DNA from: Streptomyces humidus
Lineage (GTDB): Bacteria; Actinomycetota; Actinomycetes; Streptomycetales; Streptomycetaceae
Assembly: GCF_014649655.1 (NCBI RefSeq)
Contig: NZ_BMTL01000003.1
Coordinates: forward strand, 186,001-250,000
Reading direction: 5' to 3'
Length of the DNA: 64,000 nucleotides
Shown: piece after piece, positions 53,862-63,525 of the stretch
Numbering within the stretch: the stretch's first letter is position 1
Layout of the letters: each line of letters opens with the position of its first letter
Notes under the pieces: generated by a model
The model's input: only the letters and a program-made list of their open reading frames with translations
What the model was told of the DNA's origin: nothing
The model's database searches: none
Translations under genes and position numbers: made by a program

Positions 53862-54791
53862 ATGGACGGAGTCGGCGTCACAGCCGACGGCTTCGGGCTC
53901 CGAGGTCCTCGCGGCTGGGCGTTCCGGGACGTCGCCGTCGACGCGGAGCCCGGCTCGCTGATCGCGATCGAAGGGCCCTCGGGCTCCGGCCGCACGAGCC
54001 TGCTGCTCGCCCTCACCGGGCGGATGAAGGCCGGCGAGGGGACGGCGACCGTGGGAGGGGCACGGCTGCCCAAGCAGCTGACGGCCGTGCGCCGCATCGC
54101 CGCGCTCGCGCACGTACCCGGTGTCACGGATCTCGAACCGGCTCTGACCGTGGGGGAGCATCTGCGCGAACGGGCGCTGCTGCAGCGGCGGTTCGGTGGC
54201 TCCCTGCGCGATCTGCTGCGGCCGCGCGCGGTCCGGACGGCCGAGGCGGAGCTGCGGATCGGCGCCGCGCTCGATGCGGCCGGACTCGATCGCGAGGCGC
54301 TGCCCAAGGGCTCACGGACGGCCGTGCGCGACCTGGAACGCGTCGAGGCGCTGCGGCTGTCGGTGGCGCTGGCGCTGGTCGGACGGCCCCGGCTGCTCGG
54401 CGTCGACGACGTGGACCTGAAACTGACGCAGGCCGAGCAGGCGGAGGTCTGGGCACTGCTCGGGTCCCTCGCCGAGGCGGGGACGACGGTCCTGGCGGTG
54501 TGCGCCGAGGCGCCCGAGGGCGCCGTCACGGTGACGACCGGCGCGGACGCCGTCCCGTCCGGCGAGCGGCCGGCCGGACCGGGAGACGACCGGCGGGCCG
54601 GCCCGCGAGTCGAGCAGCGCCCCGGCCCGCAGGACGACCGCCGAGCCGGACCTGAAGACGAACAGCGAGCCGGACCGCACGGCGGACAGGAAGCCGGAGC
54701 GGCGGCGGAAGCGGGACCTGACGCCGCGCCGGAAGTCCGCCCGGAGAAGGAGGAGGAGTCCGATGCGCTCACCGAGACTCGCCGCGCTTGA
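53862..54791 (+). CDS. degenerate ABC ATPase-like protein
   Basis: A 309-residue protein with an ABC ATPase-like fold but altered motifs. Walker A reads GPSGSGRTS, with Arg in place of Lys. The signature LSGGQ is missing; DLERVEALRLSVALALVG sits in its place. Walker B reads LGVDDVD, so the catalytic Glu is replaced. The last 90 residues are repetitive, rich in RRAGP, EQRAGP and acidic patches. It may bind nucleotide without hydrolysis and support the YhgE membrane protein encoded next. ATG 53862 has GGGGGGA 6 nt upstream. The YhgE ATG (54763) lies inside its 3' end. Confidence 0.8.
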   Translation: MDGVGVTADGFGLRGPRGWAFRDVAVDAEPGSLIAIEGPSGSGRTSLLLALTGRMKAGEGTATVGGARLPKQLTAVRRIAALAHVPGVTDLEPALTVGEHLRERALLQRRFGGSLRDLLRPRAVRTAEAELRIGAALDAAGLDREALPKGSRTAVRDLERVEALRLSVALALVGRPRLLGVDDVDLKLTQAEQAEVWALLGSLAEAGTTVLAVCAEAPEGAVTVTTGADAVPSGERPAGPGDDRRAGPRVEQRPGPQDDRRAGPEDEQRAGPHGGQEAGAAAEAGPDAAPEVRPEKEEESDALTETRRA

Positions 54792-56847
54792 GCTCAGGCG
54801 CTTCGGCCGGGGCCGGCTGCCCCGGGCGGCCCTCGTCGCGCTCCTGCTGCTGCCCCTGCTGTACGGCGCGCTCTACCTGTGGTCCTTCTGGGACCCCTAC
54901 AGCCGGCTCGACCGCATCCCGGTGGCGCTGGTCAACGAGGACCGGGGGGCGACCGCCGGGGGCGAGAAGATCACCGCCGGGGACGACATCACCGAGAGTC
55001 TGCGTGACAGCAAGGTCTTCGACTGGCACGAGGTGAGCTCCGCCGAGGCACGCGCGGGCGTGGAGGACGGCAGGTACTACCTGTCGCTCACCATGCCGGC
55101 CGACTTCAGCCGGCGGATCGCCTCCAGTTCGGGCGACTCCCCCGAGACGAGCGCCCTCCAGGTGCGCACCGACGACGCGAACAACTACATCGTCGGGCAG
55201 ATCTCGCGCACGGTGTTCGGCGAGGTACGCAGGGCTGCGTCCACGAAGGCCTCGCGGTCCTTCCTGGACAAGATCTTCGTGTCGTTCTCCGACATCCACG
55301 GCGCGACCGCGAAGGCCGCCGACGGGGCCGACGACCTCAACGGGGGCATCGGGAAGGCGGAACAGGGCTCCAAGGACCTCGCGGACGGCCTCGGCGACGC
55401 CAAGGACGGCAGCGGCAAGCTGGCGAAGGGGCTGAAGAAGCTCGACAAGGGCGCCGACAGCCTCCAGGACGGGTCCCGGAAGGTCGCGGACGGCACCCAG
55501 AAGCTCGCCGACAAGGTCAACGGGGTCGCCGACGCCCTGGGCCCCTTCGTCAAGGACAACGAGAAGACCATCGGCGACACCGCCCAACTGGTCGCGGACT
55601 CCTCGAAGGTGATCCACGACAACCTGGAAACCCTCGTGAAGGCCGCCCCGGTGGCCGCCACGGGCGCTCACACGGCCTCGGACACGCTCCACGCGGTGTA
55701 CAAGGCGCGCTGTGAGACGCCGGTGCTCCCCGACCCCGCGTGCCCCGACCTGAAGAAGGCCGAAGACGCAGCCGCCGACGTGGCGAAGGTCGCCGACGAC
55801 GTCGACACCCTGGTCGCCGACCAGGGCGGCGATCTGAAGACGCTCCGCACGAACCTCACCGCGCTGCAGAAGCAGGCGCAGTCGCTCGCCGACGACGCCC
55901 CGCATCTCTCCGAGGACCTCGACGACGCCGTGTCCCGGGTCAACGCGCTGAACACCGGGGCCGCGAAGGTCGCCGAGGGCGCCAAGAAGATCAACACCGC
56001 TCTCGGCAAGGCCAAGACGGGATCCGTGAACCTGGACGAGGGCGTCGGCAAGCTGGAGACGGGCGCCCAGGACCTCAACGGCGGCATGTTCAAGCTCTCC
56101 GACGGTTCCGGCAAGCTCGCCGACGGTCTGCACGAAGGCGTCGGCCGGATCCCCGACTACGACGCCCGGCAGCGCGACGCGCGCACCGCCGTCATGGCCG
56201 ACCCGGTCCAGCTCGCCTCCCACGACCAGCACAAGGCGCCCAACTACGGCACCGGTTTCGCCCCGTACTTCATTCCCCTGTCGCTGTGGGTGGGCGCGAT
56301 GGTGGCGTACATGCTGATCGCGCCGATGAACCGGCGCGCGCTCGCCGCGGGCGCCCCGGCCTGGCGGATCGCGCTGGCGGGCTGGCTGCCGGTGGTCGCG
56401 GTCGGGGTGCTGCAGACGACGGCGCTGATGGCCGTGCTGCACTGGGCGATCGGCCTGGAGATGGCCCGGGCGGCCGGCACCGTGGGATTCCTGTTCCTGG
56501 TGGCGGCGTGCTTCGCGGCTCTCGTGCAGTGGCTGAACGCGCGCTTCGGAGCGGCGGGGCGGATCCTCGTCCTGGCGCTGCTGATGCTGCAGTTGACGTC
56601 CGCGGGCGGCACCTATCCGGTGCAGACCAGCCCGGGCTTCTTCAACGCCGTCCACCCCTGGCTGCCGATGAGTTACGTCGTCGAGGCGCTCAGAAGGCTC
56701 ATCAGCGGCGGCGGCCTGGGACCGGTGTGGCAGGCGTGCGCGGTGCTCGTCGCGTTCACCGCCGGCGCCCTGGTGCTGACCGCCCTGTCGGCGCGCCGCC
56801 GCCAGGTGTGGACGCTGGACCGGCTGCACCCGGAACTGAGCCTGTGA
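54763..56847 (+). CDS. YhgE/Pip family membrane protein (ABC-2-like)
   Basis: A 694-residue protein. One N-terminal helix (ALVALLLLPLLYGALYLWSF) is followed by a long extracellular domain with repeated heptads and 'DGSxKLADG' motifs (KDGSGKLAKGLKKLDKG), and six C-terminal helices of the ABC-2 type (for example IPLSLWVGAMVAYMLIAP). This matches YhgE/Pip proteins, which in some bacteria are phage-infection or ESX-type transport factors; no cargo is known here. ATG 54763 has GGAGGAGGAG upstream and overlaps the previous gene by 29 bases. Confidence 0.88.
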   Translation: MRSPRLAALELRRFGRGRLPRAALVALLLLPLLYGALYLWSFWDPYSRLDRIPVALVNEDRGATAGGEKITAGDDITESLRDSKVFDWHEVSSAEARAGVEDGRYYLSLTMPADFSRRIASSSGDSPETSALQVRTDDANNYIVGQISRTVFGEVRRAASTKASRSFLDKIFVSFSDIHGATAKAADGADDLNGGIGKAEQGSKDLADGLGDAKDGSGKLAKGLKKLDKGADSLQDGSRKVADGTQKLADKVNGVADALGPFVKDNEKTIGDTAQLVADSSKVIHDNLETLVKAAPVAATGAHTASDTLHAVYKARCETPVLPDPACPDLKKAEDAAADVAKVADDVDTLVADQGGDLKTLRTNLTALQKQAQSLADDAPHLSEDLDDAVSRVNALNTGAAKVAEGAKKINTALGKAKTGSVNLDEGVGKLETGAQDLNGGMFKLSDGSGKLADGLHEGVGRIPDYDARQRDARTAVMADPVQLASHDQHKAPNYGTGFAPYFIPLSLWVGAMVAYMLIAPMNRRALAAGAPAWRIALAGWLPVVAVGVLQTTALMAVLHWAIGLEMARAAGTVGFLFLVAACFAALVQWLNARFGAAGRILVLALLMLQLTSAGGTYPVQTSPGFFNAVHPWLPMSYVVEALRRLISGGGLGPVWQACAVLVAFTAGALVLTALSARRRQVWTLDRLHPELSL

Positions 56848-56891
56848 CGATCGGGCGTACCGGAGGCCGCGTTCCTGTGACAATCAGGACC

Positions 56892-57518
56892 ATGGAAAGC
56901 AGCACCACCTCGGGCGGCCGCACCCGCCGCGAGGCCACTCGGCAGAAACTCTACGAGGCGGCCGTCACCCTCATCGCCGAACAGGGCTTCTCCGCCACCA
57001 CGGTGGACGAGATCGCCGAACGCGCCGGCGTGGCGAAGGGCACGGTCTACTACAACTTCGCGAGCAAGTCGGTCCTCTTCGAGGAGCTGCTGAGGCACGG
57101 CGTGGGCCTGCTCACCGCCTCGCTGCGCGAGGCCGCCGAGGACACGGCGCGAGGCGGCGGGAACAGGGTCGACGCCCTGGACGCGATGATCCGCGCCGGT
57201 CTGGTCTTCATCGACCGCTACCCGTCCTTCACCCAGCTGTACGTGGCCGAGCTGTGGCGCACCAACCGGGCGTGGCAGTCCACGCTGATGGTCGTGCGGC
57301 AGGAGGCGGTGGCCGTCGTCGAGGGAGTGCTGCGCGAGGGCGTCGACAACGGCGAGTTCAGCCCCGAGATCGACGTGCAGCTGACAGCGGCCGCGCTGGT
57401 CGGCATGGTGCTGGTGGCCGCCCTGGACTGGCAGGCCTTCCAGCCCGAGCGGTCCCTGGACGACGTCCATTCGGCGCTCTCCCGGCTGCTGCAGGGGCGG
57501 GTGAGCGGCCGCCGCTAG
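56892..57518 (+). CDS. TetR/AcrR family regulator
   Basis: A 208-residue repressor. The HTH is TTVDEIAERAGVAKGTVYYNF (residues 38-58), preceded by TRREATRQKLYEAAVTLI. The C-terminal ligand-binding part is helical. It follows the YhgE gene after 44 bases and probably represses its own operon via the palindrome at 53814-53841. ATG 56892 is chosen on homology; GTG 56877 is an alternative with a better placed GGAGG 10 nt upstream. Confidence 0.9.
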   Translation: MESSTTSGGRTRREATRQKLYEAAVTLIAEQGFSATTVDEIAERAGVAKGTVYYNFASKSVLFEELLRHGVGLLTASLREAAEDTARGGGNRVDALDAMIRAGLVFIDRYPSFTQLYVAELWRTNRAWQSTLMVVRQEAVAVVEGVLREGVDNGEFSPEIDVQLTAAALVGMVLVAALDWQAFQPERSLDDVHSALSRLLQGRVSGRR

Positions 57519-57580
57519 CCCACCGCCACGCGCGGGTGCTCACGTGGTCGGCACGCGTGGGCCACGCGCGGGTCACGCGG

Positions 57581-57634
57581 AAGCGCCGGTCCGTGACGGC
57601 CACGTCCCCCGTGGGCCGCCTCGGACCGGCGCTT
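57581..57634 (+). terminator. terminator after the TetR gene
   Basis: A 13-bp perfect outer stem (57581-57593 with 57622-57634) encloses an inner GGCC-ACG/CGTG-GGCC stem. It lies 62 bases after the TetR stop and ends the operon. Confidence 0.75.
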
Positions 57635-57982
57635 GTGCGTACTCCCCCGTTCCCCCGTTCCCCCCGTTTTCTCCCCTGTGCTTCCCCTGCAGCCCCGTGG
57701 TCCCCCGCAGTTCCCCGTACGGTCGTTCCCCCGAGGGCTCCCCCGTGTCTCGCTCCCGCCGAGCCGGTCGGCCGGCGGAAGGAGCGGATCGAGGGCCGCT
57801 CCGTTCCGGCGCCCCGTGTCGCCGGTACCGGAGCCGCGCCCCTTCTCCGTGCCTCCACTCTCCCGTCCGCGCAGGTCGCGCCCCATCCGCGCGCGTACTC
57901 AAATTCTCCCCTGGGTACGCGTACTCAGGTCTGCGTGCTCGTCCCCAGGACGCCGGGCGGCCCACTGGCTACGATCGCGTCC
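57635..57982. other. non-coding, C-rich stretch before the DUF4126 gene
   Basis: A pyrimidine-rich stretch with runs of CCCC, CCGTTCC and CTCCCC (57640-57770). No credible reading frame. A TACGAT hexamer at 57970-57975 ends 7 nt before GTG 57983. Confidence 0.45.
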
Positions 57983-58600
57983 GTGTCCGTACTCCCCCTT
58001 GTGTTCACCAGCGGCTGGGCCAGCGGCGTCAACGCCTACGCGGTGGTGCTCCTGCTCGGCGTCTTCGGCGCGACCGGCGTGAGCGACGACGTCCCGCAGA
58101 CGTTGCAGCGCCCCGAGGTGCTCGCCGTCGCGGCCGTCCTGTTCCTGTGCGAGGCGGTGGCCGACAAGATCCCGTACGTGGACTCGGCGTGGGACGCGGC
58201 CCACACGGTGGTGCGGCCGCTGGCGGGCGCCTGGGTGGGCGCGCTGCTCGCCGGGCAGAGCGGTTCGCTCCCCGACGCGGCCGCGGCAGCGCTCGGCGGT
58301 TCGACGGCCCTGGCCAGCCACGCCGTGAAGGCGGGCACGCGGATGGCGGTCAACACCTCCCCGGAGCCCTTCAGCAACATCGTCGTGAGCCTGGCGGAGG
58401 ATCTCGGGGTCGCCGGGATCGTCACGTTCGCGATCTTCCACCCGGTGGCGGCCTCGTTCGTCGCGGGGGCGCTGCTGCTGACCGGGCTGCTGGTCCTGTA
58501 CTTCCTCGTCTCACGGATCCGCCGGTTCCTGCGGCGCAGGGCGCAACGGCGCGAGGAACGCCGGCTCGGCGCGTCCCCGTGGCCGCCGCCGCCGGGCTGA
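57983..58600 (+). CDS. DUF4126 domain membrane protein
   Basis: A 205-residue membrane protein. The N-terminus VSVLPLVFTSGWASGVNAYAV, the middle ADKIPYVDSAWDAAHTVVRPLAG and the ALGGSTALASHAVKAGTR segment match DUF4126, an integral membrane family of unknown function. About four helices are visible and the C-terminus is basic. No Shine-Dalgarno; the TACGAT hexamer 7 nt before GTG suggests a leaderless transcript. It is 38 bases from the next gene. Confidence 0.88.
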   Translation: MSVLPLVFTSGWASGVNAYAVVLLLGVFGATGVSDDVPQTLQRPEVLAVAAVLFLCEAVADKIPYVDSAWDAAHTVVRPLAGAWVGALLAGQSGSLPDAAAAALGGSTALASHAVKAGTRMAVNTSPEPFSNIVVSLAEDLGVAGIVTFAIFHPVAASFVAGALLLTGLLVLYFLVSRIRRFLRRRAQRREERRLGASPWPPPPG

Positions 58601-58638
58601 TCACGTCACTGTCGGTGGCGGCCGATACAGTCACGGGC

Positions 58639-60111
58639 ATGGCAGGGATTGCGGTGATCGGCGCCGGGATGGGCGCGCTGACGGCGGCCGCCCGGCTGGC
58701 CGTGGCGGGCCACCGGGTGACGGTGTACGAGCGGACGCAGACATACGGCGGAGCGGTGCGCCGCTTCGAGCGGGACGGCTTCGTGTTCGACACCGGCCCG
58801 ACGCTGCTCCCCCTGCCCGCCGTCTACCGCGACCTGTTCGTCAAGACCGGCAAGGAACCGCTGGAGTCCTGTGTCGAGCTGGTCCAGGTCGACCCGTCCG
58901 CACGGCACGTCTTCGCGGACGGCTCGGAGGTGTCCCTGCCCAACGCCTCGCGCGCGGGGGTCGTCTCCGCGCTGGACGAAGCGCTCGGCGCGGGAGCCGG
59001 GCAGCGCTGGGGCGACTTCCTGGTGCGCGCCCGCGAGGCCTGGGACCGCACCCGGCGCCCGCTCCTGGAGGAGCCGCTGTGGCCGAACTGGTCGGTCCTC
59101 GCCGACCGCGAGCCCTACCCGGCGGTCCCCCACAAGCGTCTGCTGCGCACCCGTCGGGCGGCCACCCTGGCCGAGGTCGGGGCCTGGGAGCTGCGCGATC
59201 CCCGGCTCGCCGCGATGCTGGAGGGCCACGCGCTGGCGTACGGTCTCGACCCCCGGATCACTCCGGCGAGCGCGGCCGTCCTGCCCTACATGGAGCACGC
59301 CTTCGGCACCTGGTACGTGCGCGGGGGGATGCGGGAACTGGCCCGCGCGGTGTACGAGCGCTGTCTGGCCCGCCGGGTCGAGTTCGTCTTCGGCGCCGAG
59401 GTCGCGCGGATCCTGGACAAGGACGGCCGGACGGCGGGCGTGGAACTCGCCGACGGCACGGTGGCGGAGGCGGACTTCGTTCTGGCGCCGGGCGGCTTCG
59501 CCGGCCTCCCCGCCCGAGGCGAGGGCGAGGTCGCGCCCCAGCGGGGGCTGCCGAGCCGGCTGACCGTGCTGCTGGCGCTGCGCGGCCCCCGGCCGGAGGG
59601 AACAGCGCACCGCACGGTCGTGCACGCGCCGGACCGGGAGGCGGAGCGGGAGAGCCTGTTCGGTCCGGCGCCGTCCGTGCCCGCTCGGCCGACGGTCACG
59701 GTGCTGCGGCCCGACGACGCCCGGCTGGCGCCCGACGGCGACCATGAGCCGGTCACGCTCAGTGCCGTGGTCCCCGCCGGCGCGCAGACGTCCGACGCGA
59801 GCGTGGAGGCGCTGCTCGACGCCGCCGGGCGCGTCGTGCCCGGGCTGCGCGAGCGCCTGCTGTGGCGCGAGGTGCGCACTCCCGCCGACATCGCGCGCGA
59901 GACCGGCGCGGCGGGCGGCGCCGTCCCCGCGCCCGCGCTGGCCGCGGCCGGAGGGCGGCTGCTGCATCCCGCCAACTCCACCGGCCTGCAGGGCCTGTTC
60001 ACCGTCGGCGGCTGGTCGCACCCGGGCGGCGGGCTGGCTCACGCCGGCATGTCGGGCACGCTGGTGTCCGGACTGATCGTGGAGGGGCCGGAGTTCCGCG
60101 GTTCGCGGTGA
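58639..60111 (+). CDS. NAD(P)/FAD oxidoreductase, phytoene desaturase-like
   Basis: A 490-residue flavoprotein. The Rossmann motif is AVIGAGMGALTAAARLAVAG, and the second family motif is GFVFDTGPTLLPLP. The C-terminal FAD-binding end is TVGGWSHPGGGLAHAGMSG, as in the phytoene desaturase/CrtI family. Without a crt cluster nearby, a carotenoid role is not supported; it could act on another isoprenoid or quinone. ATG 58639 lacks a Shine-Dalgarno but follows TACAGT by 7 nt, again suggesting leaderless translation. Confidence 0.88.
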   Translation: MAGIAVIGAGMGALTAAARLAVAGHRVTVYERTQTYGGAVRRFERDGFVFDTGPTLLPLPAVYRDLFVKTGKEPLESCVELVQVDPSARHVFADGSEVSLPNASRAGVVSALDEALGAGAGQRWGDFLVRAREAWDRTRRPLLEEPLWPNWSVLADREPYPAVPHKRLLRTRRAATLAEVGAWELRDPRLAAMLEGHALAYGLDPRITPASAAVLPYMEHAFGTWYVRGGMRELARAVYERCLARRVEFVFGAEVARILDKDGRTAGVELADGTVAEADFVLAPGGFAGLPARGEGEVAPQRGLPSRLTVLLALRGPRPEGTAHRTVVHAPDREAERESLFGPAPSVPARPTVTVLRPDDARLAPDGDHEPVTLSAVVPAGAQTSDASVEALLDAAGRVVPGLRERLLWREVRTPADIARETGAAGGAVPAPALAAAGGRLLHPANSTGLQGLFTVGGWSHPGGGLAHAGMSGTLVSGLIVEGPEFRGSR

Positions 60112-60168
60112 GGCCGTGAACGGCGGGGCGCACGGCCGGGCGAACCGGCGTCGGGGCGAACGCGGTCG

Positions 60169-61176
60169 TCAGAACCGGTACTGCTCGTCGTAACCGTTGC
60201 CCTGGCCGGGCTGCCGCCCGTCGCCCTGGTACGGGTACTGCTGCTCGGGCGGGAGTTCGCCGCCGAGCGGGTCGTCGGCGTTGCGCTGCTGCGGGACCCA
60301 GACCCCGCCGGGCGGGGTCTCCCCGTAGCCGCCGGCGCCGTACTGGTCCTGACCGTAGCCCTGTTGCCCGTACTGCTGCTGGCCGTACCCGGCGTCGTAG
60401 GAGCCGCCGCCGTAGGTCTGGGTGCCGATGTACGGGTCGGAGTAGGCGGCGTACTGCTGCTCGCCCGTCGCGTCGTAGCCGTACTGCTGCTGGTGGTACC
60501 CGGCGTAGGTGTCGTAGCCGTAGTTCTGGTCCGCTCCCTGGGCGGCCGTGGCGTACTGGTCCTGGGGCTGGCCCTGGCCGGTCGCTGCCGCGTGCGCGGC
60601 GTCGCTGTATATGCCGTAGGAGCCGGTGTCGTCGGGCAGGGGCTGCGGCTCGTAGACGGAGGTGGTCGCGGCGGCCGGGTCGAGGGAGCGTGACGCGGGG
60701 GTGAAGACGTCGTCGCGGTCGAAGTCGTCGTCACCGTAGGCGCTCTTGCCGCCGAAGCCGTTCTTGTCGTGGCCGCCGAACGCCACGTCGTCGCCGTGGG
60801 GCGCGCCGTCGTCGTAGCCGGCCTCGGCCGACTCCAGGCCGGAGACCTCCAGCGTGGGGTCCTGCCGTTCGGCCCTGCCGCGGCGGCGCTTGGGGACGGC
60901 CGCGCCGTCGCCCTCCGTGTCCGCGCGGCGGAAGGCCCAGCCCTCCGCGAAGCCGCGGCGGAACGACAGGGTGACGTAGGTCTGGCCGACCGCGAAGGCG
61001 GCCGCGCCCAGCGCGATGACGACAACCGACGGGATCAGGACACCGAGGACGACGCCGAGGAAGCCGACGAAGGCCAGCAAACGCCAGCGCAGCCGGGCCT
61101 TGTACTGCAGCAGAACCTCGCCGAGCAGCCACAGCGCGACGACGCCGAACGCGATGTAGAGGACCGTCCAGCCCAT
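60169..61176 (-). CDS. membrane protein with Gln/Tyr/Gly-rich C-terminus
   Basis: A 335-residue protein. Two N-terminal helices (VLYIAFGVVALWLLGEVLL and VLGVLIPSVVVIALGAAAFAVG) lead to an acidic/Gly-rich region and then about 150 residues rich in Gln, Tyr, Gly and Asp with repeats such as YGQQQYGQQGYGQDQYG. The low-complexity tail is prion-like and cytoplasmic or exposed. It is conserved in Streptomyces next to metF but has no known role. ATG 61176. It converges with the FAD oxidoreductase gene. Confidence 0.75.
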   Translation of the reverse strand: MGWTVLYIAFGVVALWLLGEVLLQYKARLRWRLLAFVGFLGVVLGVLIPSVVVIALGAAAFAVGQTYVTLSFRRGFAEGWAFRRADTEGDGAAVPKRRRGRAERQDPTLEVSGLESAEAGYDDGAPHGDDVAFGGHDKNGFGGKSAYGDDDFDRDDVFTPASRSLDPAAATTSVYEPQPLPDDTGSYGIYSDAAHAAATGQGQPQDQYATAAQGADQNYGYDTYAGYHQQQYGYDATGEQQYAAYSDPYIGTQTYGGGSYDAGYGQQQYGQQGYGQDQYGAGGYGETPPGGVWVPQQRNADDPLGGELPPEQQYPYQGDGRQPGQGNGYDEQYRF

Positions 61177-61232
61177 GTACGCCCCTCTCCCAGTGGCCGC
61201 TACGCAGTGTGTCGTATGTGGGTGCGACCGGT

Positions 61233-62191
<959 letters not shown>

Positions 62192-62226
62192 CCGGATGCG
62201 GGAAAATTGCCCGGATTGTCGAGTTG

Positions 62227-62245
62227 TTGTCCACCCCTTGGACAA
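62227..62245. promoter_or_regulatory. inverted repeat upstream of metF
   Basis: TTGTCCA (62227-62233) and TGGACAA (62239-62245) form a perfect inverted repeat with a 5-nt centre, about 36 bp upstream of the metF -35. It could bind a regulator of methionine metabolism, but I know of no matching Streptomyces site. Confidence 0.4.
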
Positions 62246-62372
62246 TCGTACGAGGACGGCACAGGCGGCGAGACCGCAGGCCCCGCGGCGTGGGAGCGGG
62301 CGGTACGAGTGCCGGCGGCACGAGAGCGGCGTGAGGCCGGGCGGCCGGGCGCCGCGAGCTGGAACCGACGGG

Positions 62373-63020
62373 CTACCCCTGGCTCAGGCGCACGGCGAAC
62401 TCCGCCGCCGCGGCGCCCGGATCGTCCGCCTGCGTGATCGCCCGGACCACGACGACCCGGCGGGCGCCCGCCGCGAGCACCTCGTCGAGGTTGCCGAGGT
62501 CGATGCCGCCGATCGCGAACCAGGGGCGATCGGCGCCGAGGGAGGCCGTGTGCCGCACCAGGTCCAGGCCGGGCGCATGACGGCCCGGCTTGGTGGGAGT
62601 GGGCCAGCACGGACCGGTGCAGAAGTAGTCCACGCCCTCCTCGGCCGCGGCGGCCTCCGCCTCCGCTGCCGAGTGCGTGGAGCGGCCCACCAGGACGCCG
62701 CCGCCGAGGATCGCGCGGGCGGCGGGGACGGGCAGATCACCCTGCCCGAGGTGGAGCACGTCGGCGCCGGCGGCGTGAGCCACGTCCGCGCGGTCGTTGA
62801 CCGCCAGCAGCTTGCCGTGCCGGGCACAGGCGTCCGCGAACACCCGCAGGTGCTCCAGTTCCTCGGCCGCCTCCATGCCCTTGTCCCGCAGCTGGACGAT
62901 GTCGACGCCGCCCGCGAGGACGGCGTCGAGGAACTCCGGGAGGTCGCCCTGGCGGGTACGGGCGTCCGTGCACAGGTACAGCCGGGCGGCGGACAGCCGG
63001 GTACGGGCGGTGTCGGGCAT
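62373..63020 (-). CDS. thiE: thiamine-phosphate synthase
   Basis: A 215-residue TIM barrel that couples HMP-PP and thiazole phosphate to thiamine monophosphate. The motifs [30 protein letters not shown] and [10 protein letters not shown] (phosphate-binding) are intact. ATG 63020 is preceded by GGGGGA. There is no TPP riboswitch sequence upstream. The gene is 73 bases after the Rv2175c-like gene on the same strand. Confidence 0.94.
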   Translation of the reverse strand: MPDTARTRLSAARLYLCTDARTRQGDLPEFLDAVLAGGVDIVQLRDKGMEAAEELEHLRVFADACARHGKLLAVNDRADVAHAAGADVLHLGQGDLPVPAARAILGGGVLVGRSTHSAAEAEAAAAEEGVDYFCTGPCWPTPTKPGRHAPGLDLVRHTASLGADRPWFAIGGIDLGNLDEVLAAGARRVVVVRAITQADDPGAAAAEFAVRLSQG

Positions 63021-63093
63021 GCGAAGTCCCCCAGGATGGTGGCGTACGGGGCCGGGTGCGCCCCCGTACGCCGGTGTCGATGCGAATCGCAGG

Positions 63094-63459
63094 TCAGACG
63101 GCGAGCGCCTGGGCGCGGCGCTTCACCTCCGTGCCGCGATTCTCGCTCAGGGCCTGCGCGGGCGTGCCGGGCAGGCTCGGGTCGGGGGTGAAGAGCCACT
63201 CGAGCATCTCTTCGTCGGTGAAGCCGTCGTCCCGCAGCAGGGTGAGGGTCCCGACCAGGCCCTTCACCACCTTGTCCCCGTCGATGAAGGCGGCGGGGAC
63301 GTGCAGCGCACGGTTCTCCCCCCGGCGTACGGCGATGAGCTGGCCGTCCTTGATCAGCTGCCGGACGCGGATCACGTCGACATCGAGCATCTCCGCGATG
63401 TCGGGCACGGTGAGCCAGGCGGGGACGAGAGCATCGGTCTTTGCGTCAATCTCGGTCAC
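63094..63459 (-). CDS. Rv2175c family DNA-binding protein
   Basis: A 121-residue protein with a winged HTH ([25 protein letters not shown]) and the conserved C-terminal domain [27 protein letters not shown]. In M. tuberculosis Rv2175c is a substrate of a Ser/Thr kinase and binds DNA. GTG 63459 (VTEIDAKT) is chosen; GTG 63483 is 8 codons upstream. It is 66 bases after the oxidoreductase stop and may share its transcript. Confidence 0.9.
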   Translation of the reverse strand: MTEIDAKTDALVPAWLTVPDIAEMLDVDVIRVRQLIKDGQLIAVRRGENRALHVPAAFIDGDKVVKGLVGTLTLLRDDGFTDEEMLEWLFTPDPSLPGTPAQALSENRGTEVKRRAQALAV

Positions 63460-63525
63460 GGGAACAAGCCTGCCATCTGCCACCGACAGTCGGAAGCCGG
63501 GCCGGTCCGACCGGGCCGTCCGAGG

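Noticed and set aside
63021..63093. TPP riboswitch upstream of thiE
   Set aside because: The 73-base gap is too short and lacks the CTGAGA and ACCTGATC-type blocks.
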